A stretch of DNA of 5,837 nucleotides from Clostridium sp. (GTDB taxonomy: Bacteria; Bacillota; Clostridia; Lachnospirales; Lachnospiraceae). Under the pieces are notes generated by a model, which searched no databases, had not been told where the DNA came from, and saw only the letters and a list, made by a program, of their open reading frames with translations. The DNA lies in NCBI GenBank assembly GCA_023664325.1, contig JAMPFS010000096.1, positions 1-5,837 of the forward strand, written 5' to 3'. A program made the position numbers and the translations under genes. Below, one piece after another: positions 1 to 5,223 of this stretch. Every line of letters starts with the position of its first letter. Within the stretch, counting starts at the first letter, position 1.

Positions 1-49
1 CATAGCACGATGCCAGCCTGTACTTATCAGATATGAAATAATAAGATTC

Positions 50-334
50 TCAAAAGATATCGCCTTCTCCATCGGCAATTTCCCGCACCGTTCCATTCAT
101 CAGAATGTCCGCCCGCTGTTCGACTGTCCAATTCCGGTTCATCAGGACATGAAAAAATAGTTCCTGCCCTTCCTCTGGATTTCCGGAATAAACAGCATGA
201 GAATTGCGATAAATCACCTCAAACACATTATCCAACTTAACAAATTCCCCATTGGCATGTCCGTATCCCGTAATTTTTTCCAATTCTTTATCCAAATCAG
301 CCATCGCATCTTCCGCTTCTATCAATAATGCCAT
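50..334 (-). CDS. Small acidic protein of unknown function (94 aa)
   Basis: I do not recognise this protein. It is soluble and acidic, with no signal peptide, membrane segment or cysteine cluster. The first 20 residues are rich in Glu/Asp/Ala and look helical. The middle (about 35-65) holds aromatic and hydrophobic residues that suggest a folded core, and the C-terminus ends in an acidic stretch, DGEGDIF. The start at ATG 334 is bounded by an in-frame TGA at 341-343, so the gene cannot extend upstream in this frame. No good Shine-Dalgarno lies at normal spacing before this ATG. The G-rich stretch on the minus strand is about 17 nt away, and a second ATG at codon 11 (304) is an alternative start. 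It follows the YkgJ-family gene by 78 nt on the same strand and could be co-transcribed with it. The opposite-strand reading frame here is low-complexity and looks like a shadow. Confidence 0.6.
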   Translation of the reverse strand: MALLIEAEDAMADLDKELEKITGYGHANGEFVKLDNVFEVIYRNSHAVYSGNPEEGQELFFHVLMNRNWTVEQRADILMNGTVREIADGEGDIF

Positions 335-412
335 ATCTTTTCAGGTCAAATATCCCCCTCCCCTCTTTCTCTGTTCTCTTCCGTTTCTTGTCACACAAAA
401 GCCTAATTCACT

Positions 413-1138
413 CTACTGGCTGCCATTTCCAAGAGAAAAAGCCGTATCCATCATGGCAAAAAATTTCTTAGCATTTGCTTCAAATTGTGGTAAAAATTCT
501 TTCGCTGTATCATAGTGTAGATATATCCCAACCAATGCTGCCGTCCAAACCTGCTCCATGACATTCTGACTCATGCCTTTTTCAATAGTCCTGAAAATTA
601 TACCCATTTTCAACACAACCTGCTGCCACCTGATGAAAAATTCATCCGGAACCGGTATGCCAAACGATTCCAGCCATTCCCGAACCGTATGATTTTCTGA
701 ATCATCGTCGCAGCTTGGACGATTAAAAATATACTGTATTTGACTTATATCAATATCCCTGAGCCCTTCTTGTGGGTTGGCTGCCACCAAACATCTGCCA
801 ATTGGATACATGGCACATACCGTCGGCTTAGCTCTATGAACCCTGCATTTTGCTTTTTTCAGCAACGGACATCTTTTATCTGCTCCCCGAGGCTGCAATC
901 TGACAAGCGGTATTCTTGAATCATGTCCAATATACACTTCACAGTACTTTTTGCAAAAATCGTCTGTAGCAATACCCAATTCCTTTGACATATTATAAAT
1001 GTCTTTTGGCGTCAATAAAATATCCTCCCGGTTGATGCAACAATTTCCACACATCCTGCAGTGAAATTGAAATGTTTCATCCACTCCGATTTTCATTGTA
1101 TCAAGATTGTCAACAATATCCTTTAATCTTTCATCCAT
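413..1138 (-). CDS. YkgJ-family cysteine-cluster protein
   Basis: The 241-residue product matches the YkgJ/CxxCxxCC family, whose members are thought to bind zinc or an iron-sulfur cluster through conserved cysteines. What can be seen is the N-terminal signature Cys27-x2-Cys30-x2-Cys33-Cys34 (HCRMCGNCC), then Cys90, Cys98, His101 and Cys108 in the typical order CPLL..KCRVH..KPTVC followed by YPIGR. The C-terminal half (about 145-240) lacks the motif and is probably helical. It has no signal peptide and should be cytoplasmic. The ATG at 1138 is preceded by AGGAGG with an 8-nt spacer, which fixes the start. The biochemical role of the family is not settled; roles as metal chaperones or in modifying partner proteins have been suggested. 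It is transcribed away from the plus-strand gene at 1330, and no functional link to the operon on the right is evident. Confidence 0.88.
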   Translation of the reverse strand: MDERLKDIVDNLDTMKIGVDETFQFHCRMCGNCCINREDILLTPKDIYNMSKELGIATDDFCKKYCEVYIGHDSRIPLVRLQPRGADKRCPLLKKAKCRVHRAKPTVCAMYPIGRCLVAANPQEGLRDIDISQIQYIFNRPSCDDDSENHTVREWLESFGIPVPDEFFIRWQQVVLKMGIIFRTIEKGMSQNVMEQVWTAALVGIYLHYDTAKEFLPQFEANAKKFFAMMDTAFSLGNGSQ

Positions 1139-1329
1139 TACTCATGCCTCCTTTCGCTTTTATCCTAACATGTAATCCCTGCCACCCTTTTTTGCAAAAA
1201 TACCTGCGTTATCTTCCAAGGTTTTTAATGCTATACTCTCAAAATCACAATAAACATCTGTTTTTGCAAATTCAATATTTCCAAAGATACGATATGATAA
1301 ATAATATTAATCAAAGGAGGCGGTAACTA
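1139..1329. promoter_or_regulatory. Divergent intergenic region with candidate promoters
   Basis: This 191-nt gap separates the divergent minus gene (ATG 1138) and plus gene (ATG 1330), so promoters for both should lie here. For the plus gene, a weak sigma-A-like pair is TTGCAA at 1265-1270 and TACGAT at 1288-1293 with 17 nt between; TATGAT at 1293-1298 is a better -10 but has no good -35. The minus gene has no convincing match. The 12-bp perfect palindrome TTTTTGCAAAAA lies at 1189-1200, and its left 10 bases recur at 1261-1270. This could be an operator or just AT-rich background. Promoter assignments are tentative. Confidence 0.35.
1313..1320 (+). promoter_or_regulatory. Ribosome binding site AAAGGAGG
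   Basis: A near-perfect Shine-Dalgarno lies 9 nt before the ATG at 1330. It supports the first plus-strand reading frame as a translated gene even though its 3' part appears frameshifted. Confidence 0.75.
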
Positions 1330-1734
1330 ATGGGAAAAGTACTATTACTTGAAAAGCACCGAAAAAAACAACAAAATAAAACAGACAGCACAAAGCCATC
1401 TAACCTTCATGAGTTTGACGGAGATTTTGATGCATTTCTTGATTACATGTCTTCCGAAGCGTCACGAGTACTGGATGAATCCAGAATAGAAAAATTAATA
1501 GAAACAGAAAAAGAAGAACGGGAAAAATTTGAACAAAAATATGAAGATATCCTATCCGCAGCCCCCATATCCAGCACTGACAGGATTGCATATTATGCAA
1601 AAGTAATGCTGGATATGCTGCCATCTGTTTTTCATGGAACATGGAATAACAGATTCCATATGTTCCGTGATTTCAGCGAGATCTATCTCACTGAGTTTGA
1701 TGCTTGCCTATTGCGAATATCAAAAAGACAATAA
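1330..1734 (+). CDS. Hypothetical protein, probably truncated by a frameshift
   Basis: I do not recognise the family. The 134-residue frame begins at ATG 1330 after a strong Shine-Dalgarno. Residues 1-25 are basic and polar (KHRKKQQNK). Residues 27-40 are acidic and aromatic, and about 48-75 are a charged, probably coiled-coil helix (IEKLIETEKEEREKFEQKYE). Residues 82-120 look like a folded helical segment with aromatics. There is no signal peptide or membrane helix, so it is probably cytoplasmic. After about residue 120 the reading becomes short and basic and stops at 1732-1734. The +1 frame continues with protein-like sequence to 1942, so the intact ancestral product was probably about 203 residues and joined the two frames near 1690-1700. 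It is convergent with the right-hand operon. Confidence 0.62.
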   Translation: MGKVLLLEKHRKKQQNKTDSTKPSNLHEFDGDFDAFLDYMSSEASRVLDESRIEKLIETEKEEREKFEQKYEDILSAAPISSTDRIAYYAKVMLDMLPSVFHGTWNNRFHMFRDFSEIYLTEFDACLLRISKRQ

Positions 1735-1942
1735 AAAATATGAAAAAGAATATCCGTTCTTTCCATTTTCCCTGTTGGATGCCGATGCACTGGAAAATGA
1801 GTTGCGAAACTGCCTTCTACAGATAATTTCTTCCTCATTGACAAAGAATAAGAATGAAAAGGCTCAAATCATTTTTGGGCAATCCTGTAGATTCTTTGAA
1901 TTGTACCACAAGTTGGATGAGTTGATTTTTCAGCATACGTGA
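1700..1942 (+). pseudogene. 3' part of the frameshifted plus-strand gene
   Basis: This frame is shifted +1 relative to the gene starting at 1330 and holds about 80 residues beginning MLAYCEYQKDNKKYEKEYPF. The sequence looks like real protein: an aromatic patch PFFPF, then helical segments DALENELRNCLLQI and FFELYHKLDELI. ATG 1700 has no convincing Shine-Dalgarno, and a further upstream ATG at 1634 would overlap the first frame by 101 nt, also without a good ribosome site. The likeliest reading is a single gene broken by a one-base insertion or deletion, or a sequencing error. Two overlapping genes are less likely but cannot be excluded. No family is recognised. Confidence 0.55.
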
Positions 1943-1943
1943 G

Positions 1944-1984
1944 AAAAAAACAAAGGCTTGGTTTTAGCTTCTTCTGCTAATGCC
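1944..1984 (-). terminator. Candidate weak intrinsic terminator at operon end
   Basis: On the minus strand, the stop codon of the small membrane-protein gene lies inside an inverted repeat TTAGC/GCTAA (1976-1980 with 1964-1968, 7-nt loop). This is flanked by an outer GGC/GCC pair (1982-1984 with 1955-1957) and followed by TTTGTTTTTTT (1954 down to 1944). The T-tract is convincing. The stem is short, with an asymmetric internal loop, so termination may be inefficient. There is no T-tract on the plus side for the convergent gene. Confidence 0.4.
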
Positions 1985-2204
1985 ACCCCGCCTGTTCTCC
2001 TATCTGATCTGCCAACAGAAATCCAACCGCTGCCGCAAAATAGTATAGTTCCTTTTGAATGATGCCGAGCATACAAATAACCACAACACACTCTGCTCCA
2101 GTCCAAAAATTAAACTTACCACCCTTTTTCCGATAATTACGCAAAAGATACTGAATTAACAGTGTTATCAGAAAAAATGCAATGCCATAAATCCAATAAT
2201 ACAT
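1977..2204 (-). CDS. Small integral membrane protein (75 aa), last gene of operon
   Basis: The family is unrecognised. The 75-residue protein is mostly hydrophobic: a first membrane helix at about 2-21, a basic loop RNYRKKGGK at 22-30, then two hydrophobic stretches at about 36-50 and 53-66, and a short polar tail (DQIGEQAGWH). The positive loop suggests it faces the cytoplasm, giving two or three membrane spans. Start ATG 2204 is supported by AAAGGAG with an 8-nt spacer; this Shine-Dalgarno overlaps the TAA stop of the transglutaminase-like gene (2218-2220), so translation is probably coupled. Its place in a signalling operon suggests a membrane anchor or partner, but it could also be an unrelated small membrane protein. 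Nothing in the sequence gives a specific function. Confidence 0.75.
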   Translation of the reverse strand: MYYWIYGIAFFLITLLIQYLLRNYRKKGGKFNFWTGAECVVVICMLGIIQKELYYFAAAVGFLLADQIGEQAGWH

Positions 2205-2217
2205 ACTCCAGTCTCCT

Positions 2218-3240
2218 TTACACCCGGATTTTAACCGTGATTCTTACCGTTCTCTGTGCTTCGTTATATTTTGTGTCATATTTCAAAACATAAGCTTTAC
2301 TTGTTATCAGTTTCATTACTTTCTTTTGTATCTTGCTGACCAACTGCGTAAAATCATCATTCATTGCATAGCTGATACGAACATATATTTCACATGGAAT
2401 CTGCGCTGCTTTCTTCCGGATATACTTATCCAAACTTCTTTCATTTGGAATATCGGAACCGTTGCAATGAAAGAAATCATATTTTACGTCATCGCATGGA
2501 GGAACTCCGGCATAGACTATATGACTAATGGAAATCTGCTTGTCCGTCAGGCAAAAGTAATCATAATTGGTATATTCTCTTGTGGAATTGCAAATATCAT
2601 TTGTAGGATCTACATGATATGTCTTCCCATCAATCTTAACAATATTCCAAACATGCTCCCCATTAGAACCTGACTCTGATTTGAGTTTTCCGGATACCAC
2701 AATACACTTTACTCCCAAAGCATTTAGAAGCAATTTGTATGCCTTTGCAATGCCTTCACACACAGATTTTTTTTGGCAAAATACCCCTAATATGGAATGA
2801 GCGTACAAAAACTCCATGCCCTTGTCATACTCCAGCCAATCATATGCGTATTGTACTCTCCCGGATAAAATATCATGTATCGTCCTTACTTTCTCATAGT
2901 CAGATTTTCCATCAAGTTTTGTATACCGGAGAATCTTTTCTGCTTTCTCATTTACGATTTTTGCATATTTCCTGCAATCTGCCTCACTCAACAGATAATT
3001 CAGACTAATCTCGACAGATGCCTGATTCCATCTATATTCTAAATACCTCTGATCAAAATAAAAAAATTGCGGATTATCATTTAGGACTGCTGAATATACC
3101 TTATCCATATCCTTCTGGGTATAATGAACATTGCTTACGACCACCTTTGTTTCATAGTTCGTCACTGCGTCATATATAGCCTTATATAATGATTTCTCTC
3201 TGTCAGCAAGTTGTTGGTAATAGTAATAGTCTGCGCTCAC
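2218..3240 (-). CDS. Transglutaminase-like cysteine protease/transferase superfamily protein
   Basis: The 340-residue protein carries a transglutaminase-like core at about 115-230. The catalytic triad is visible: Cys161 in KKSVCEGIAKAY, His196 in NGEHVWNIVKIDG, and Asp211 in YHVDPTND, the usual Cys...His...Asp order. Enzymes of this superfamily act as proteases, crosslinkers, deamidases or peptide N-glycanases, so the exact reaction cannot be told. The N-terminal 100 residues (Tyr-rich start, then NPQFFYFD) and the C-terminal 80 residues, probably a beta-rich strand ending in TVRITVKIRV, flank the core. There is no signal peptide or membrane helix. Many Clostridial relatives are secreted, so a cytoplasmic form in a signalling operon is notable. 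The GTG start at 3240 overlaps the TAG stop of the preceding gene by one base and follows GGCGGTGAT with a 5-nt spacer. Confidence 0.85.
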   Translation of the reverse strand: MSADYYYYQQLADREKSLYKAIYDAVTNYETKVVVSNVHYTQKDMDKVYSAVLNDNPQFFYFDQRYLEYRWNQASVEISLNYLLSEADCRKYAKIVNEKAEKILRYTKLDGKSDYEKVRTIHDILSGRVQYAYDWLEYDKGMEFLYAHSILGVFCQKKSVCEGIAKAYKLLLNALGVKCIVVSGKLKSESGSNGEHVWNIVKIDGKTYHVDPTNDICNSTREYTNYDYFCLTDKQISISHIVYAGVPPCDDVKYDFFHCNGSDIPNERSLDKYIRKKAAQIPCEIYVRISYAMNDDFTQLVSKIQKKVMKLITSKAYVLKYDTKYNEAQRTVRITVKIRV

Positions 3241-3602
3241 TAAATATCACCGCCCGAACCAAAACCGGAACCATCATAACCTCCGGACAATACACCCGAT
3301 TCCCCGCACCAATCACATACGAAGCTTGAACTATTGCCATTATTGCAATTCAGCTTGCCACAATCGCAGATTACAAAATACCTTGCTCCACAAAAAGGAC
3401 ACCCCGGATAATCATCATCCGGCTCAATATTTCCAACAATCTGTGTTTCATCATATCCTTCCCGCTTTGCGGCCGATTCTTTTACCGGAAATGCCCATGT
3501 ATATTTCCAGCCCGTTTCCGTCCTTTCAAAGCGGACTCCATATGTCCTTCTGCCCTCTTTGCACTTGCATAATGCTATGCGGGCTTCCATTTGCTCTATC
3601 AA
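3240..3602 (-). CDS. Stand-alone TerY-C-like cysteine-rich metal-binding protein
   Basis: The product is about 120 residues. With TTG 3602 as the start, the cysteines are C12-x-C14, C68-x2-C71, C79-x-C81, C86 and C96-x2-C99. The block GCPFCG..YFVICDCGKLNC...VCDWCG resembles the TerY-C metal-binding domain normally fused to the C-terminus of TerY-type vWA proteins; this family call is from memory of the motif, not a search. The tail (about 102-118) is Gly/Ser/Asp-rich and probably flexible. Start choice: a GTG at 3620 is in frame but has no ribosome site, whereas AAAGGAG (3610-3616) lies 7 nt before TTG 3602, so TTG is preferred; an ATG at 3590 is too distant. It lies 45 nt after the PP2C gene and overlaps the next gene by one base. 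A partner role for the vWA protein is inferred. Confidence 0.78.
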   Translation of the reverse strand: MIEQMEARIALCKCKEGRRTYGVRFERTETGWKYTWAFPVKESAAKREGYDETQIVGNIEPDDDYPGCPFCGARYFVICDCGKLNCNNGNSSSFVCDWCGESGVLSGGYDGSGFGSGGDI

Positions 3603-3609
3603 TACACGG

Positions 3610-3616
3610 CTCCTTT
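3610..3616 (-). promoter_or_regulatory. Ribosome binding site deciding a TTG start
   Basis: AAAGGAG on the minus strand lies inside the first codons of the longer GTG-initiated frame and 7 nt before TTG 3602. This placement argues that the longer frame is not used and that translation of the cysteine-rich protein begins at TTG. Confidence 0.65.
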
Positions 3617-3647
3617 CCACAAAAAACGATCTCTAACCTGCAACACT

Positions 3648-4469
3648 CTACTCTGCATAATAGGCAAAAAGTGCTGTAATATCATCACCACAGCCTAATT
3701 CACTGGTTTCGTTTAGCCATTCTCTCAGACTGCCTGATACAGCCTTTACACCATGCTCTTTCAGCAGCGCATAATAATCATGACATGTCTTTTTAAATTC
3801 ATCCTCATTTTTATAACTGTTAGCCATTCCATCGGAAGAAAGCATATACATGACAGGTAATTGCTGCTCGTCCTCTTGTTTCTTAATAAATGTGATTGCT
3901 TTCTTCCAAGATTCCGTTTTACTGAGGGAATGTGTTTCCGTTCCCAGTATCTTGTCTGCCTCAATTACATTCTGGATACCGGTTTCCGATACCTTTATAA
4001 TGTCACCATCCCCCAGCTGGAATGCAAAAAGGAACTCCTTCGTAAGCACCAACCCAATCAGGGTGCTTCCATATAATCTATAGATTGCATCTTTATCCTT
4101 GTTTCCTTCTGCATCCAGGAAGATTTCCCGTTTGTTGTTGGCGTGGATTTTTAATATCCGCCGTTTCCATTCTGCATCTATTGCCTGTGCAACTTTAGTA
4201 TCACCTTCACGTTTCAAAAATGTCAAAAGCATTTCCGGCTGTTCTGCATAGGTATCCAAATAATCGCCCAAAATTTTACAGAATACATTTACAGCCACAT
4301 AAGAACCTGTTTTACTATAGGGGCATGAATCACTTCCATGACCATCTGCCACCGCCAGTATCACTGTATCTTCATCCTTTTCAATCTTCTTTAAGCTGTC
4401 CTGACACTCTTTTCCACTTCTGATATGGGATGCCCCTTGCACAGACTCTCCGAATATATTTCGTGTCAT
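3648..4469 (-). CDS. PP2C-family Ser/Thr protein phosphatase
   Basis: A 273-residue PP2C-fold phosphatase that would remove phosphate from Ser/Thr residues using two metal ions. Motifs in order: GASHIRSGKECQDS (11-25, with Asp24), VADGHGSDSCPYSKTGS (40-56, metal-binding Asp42 and the DGHG box), YGSTLIGLVL (133-142), FQLGDGDI (150-157), MLSSDGMANSY (209-219, Asp213) and GCGDDITALF (259-268, Asp262/Asp263). All expected metal ligands appear present, so it should be active. It has no membrane helix and is shorter than secreted or sporulation PP2Cs, like the phosphatases paired with vWA proteins. Start choice: a TTG at 4490 would overlap the vWA gene, but GAAAGG (4479-4484) stands 9 nt before ATG 4469, which is therefore preferred. 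The vWA stop overlaps this ribosome site, suggesting coupled translation. A cognate kinase is expected but not in the window. Confidence 0.9.
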   Translation of the reverse strand: MTRNIFGESVQGASHIRSGKECQDSLKKIEKDEDTVILAVADGHGSDSCPYSKTGSYVAVNVFCKILGDYLDTYAEQPEMLLTFLKREGDTKVAQAIDAEWKRRILKIHANNKREIFLDAEGNKDKDAIYRLYGSTLIGLVLTKEFLFAFQLGDGDIIKVSETGIQNVIEADKILGTETHSLSKTESWKKAITFIKKQEDEQQLPVMYMLSSDGMANSYKNEDEFKKTCHDYYALLKEHGVKAVSGSLREWLNETSELGCGDDITALFAYYAE

Positions 4470-4478
4470 ATGCAATAT

Positions 4479-4484
4479 CCTTTC
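4479..4484 (-). promoter_or_regulatory. Ribosome binding site deciding the PP2C start
   Basis: GAAAGG on the minus strand overlaps the TAG stop of the vWA gene (4484-4486) and sits 9 nt before ATG 4469. It favours the ATG over the in-frame TTG at 4490, which has no comparable ribosome site. Confidence 0.6.
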
Positions 4485-5209
4485 TACCAAACGTCTCCAT
4501 CCTGAATATCATCGAGGTCAGGAATCCTGCCACCCATATCCACAATAATCGGATTGGAAGTTTCACTTTTTGGCGTGTCCGCAGCCTCCATCGCAATGCT
4601 TGCCGGAGCGGACACCAGAGATGCTGCTGTGGATGCCCACTTAATCATCTTAGTAAGTGCCGCTGCATTATTTGCCTGCAATACTAATTCCTTATTGCCG
4701 GTGAACTCTTCCAAAACATCATCATCGGCATCCTGACCAATGGAAATGGCAATCTTTACAGCCTTTTTGCCCCAAGGAAGTTTCTTTAAGTCTGCTAACG
4801 CTTTCTTATAATCATCGGTAGGCTGTCCGTCTGATAGCAAAACCAATACAGGAGGCAAAGCTCTGTCTGACATAGGCGGTATGGTAAGCTGTGCCGACAA
4901 AAGTTCAAATGCTTTTCCCAGGTCTGTCACTCCCTCTGCCTCTAAATCATCCCATGCAAAATCTTCCACATTTACCGGTGTACTTGTCACCCATGATGCC
5001 CCGGTAGAAAATTTCAAAGTACGAATCATCAACTGTGCATTGGGATTATTCTCTGCTGCAGATACCATCTCTGGTATTGTAGACTGAATCGCATGGTTTA
5101 CCGTTCCAATCTTTTCTCCGTACATGGAACCGGAACAATCCACAATCCAAAAGAAATGTAACGGTCTGCTTGCCAGTTCGCCCCCCGGCCTCTTCATTTT
5201 CTCGCTCAT
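4484..5209 (-). CDS. TerY-like von Willebrand factor A (vWA) domain protein
   Basis: A 241-residue protein with a vWA domain over about 16-195. The MIDAS metal site is complete: Asp24-x-Ser26-x-Ser28 (VDCSGSM), Thr95 (GVTDLGKA) and Asp127 (LLSDGQPTDD). Such domains bind a divalent metal and mediate protein-protein contacts. The WIVDCSGSMYGEKIGTVNHAI opening resembles TerY-type vWA proteins of tellurite/stress gene clusters. There is no C-terminal cysteine domain; instead a tail of about 40 residues follows, Ala/Ser-rich and then acidic, ending in IPDLDDIQDGDVW. No signal peptide is seen, so it is probably cytoplasmic. ATG 5209 follows AGGAGG with an 8-nt spacer, and that site overlaps the stop of the HIRAN gene. 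Placed directly before a PP2C phosphatase, it is likely a scaffold or target in a phosphorylation circuit (inference). Confidence 0.9.
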   Translation of the reverse strand: MSEKMKRPGGELASRPLHFFWIVDCSGSMYGEKIGTVNHAIQSTIPEMVSAAENNPNAQLMIRTLKFSTGASWVTSTPVNVEDFAWDDLEAEGVTDLGKAFELLSAQLTIPPMSDRALPPVLVLLSDGQPTDDYKKALADLKKLPWGKKAVKIAISIGQDADDDVLEEFTGNKELVLQANNAAALTKMIKWASTAASLVSAPASIAMEAADTPKSETSNPIIVDMGGRIPDLDDIQDGDVW

Positions 5210-5217
5210 AATAGATT

Positions 5218-5223
5218 CCTCCT
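5218..5223 (-). promoter_or_regulatory. Ribosome binding site AGGAGG overlapping the HIRAN stop
   Basis: AGGAGG on the minus strand overlaps the TAG stop (5222-5224) of the HIRAN gene and stands 8 nt before the vWA ATG at 5209. It is strong evidence for the vWA start and for translation in one operon. Confidence 0.75.

Noticed and set aside
1..49. Possible start of another minus-strand gene (ATG at positions 3-1) or a terminator after the 94-aa gene
   Set aside because: No codons are left to judge, spacing to any purine-rich motif is poor, and the small CTTAT/ATAAG inverted repeat has no following T-tract.
252..515. Plus-strand open frame of 87 codons
   Set aside because: It lies opposite two minus-strand genes and crosses the pyrimidine tract. 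It has no ribosome site, and its Ser/Pro/Phe-rich composition is typical of a shadow frame.
1400..1642. Minus-strand hydrophobic frame opposite the plus-strand gene
   Set aside because: Its Leu/Phe richness simply mirrors the Lys/Glu-rich coiled coil coded on the plus strand, and it has no ribosome site.
1690..1702. Programmed ribosomal frameshift joining the two plus-strand frames
   Set aside because: No slippery heptamer, upstream internal Shine-Dalgarno or clear downstream stem-loop is seen; an indel explains the data more simply.
2326..3008. Plus-strand frames of 115 and 89 codons
   Set aside because: They are antisense to the transglutaminase-like gene, whose triad and operon position make it the real coding frame.
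2218..3240. Secreted or membrane-anchored transglutaminase
   Set aside because: The N-terminus is polar and Tyr-rich, with no hydrophobic signal helix in any reasonable start choice.
4381..4596. Minus-strand frame overlapping the vWA/PP2C junction
   Set aside because: It is a shifted frame inside two well-supported genes, with Arg-rich, motif-free sequence.
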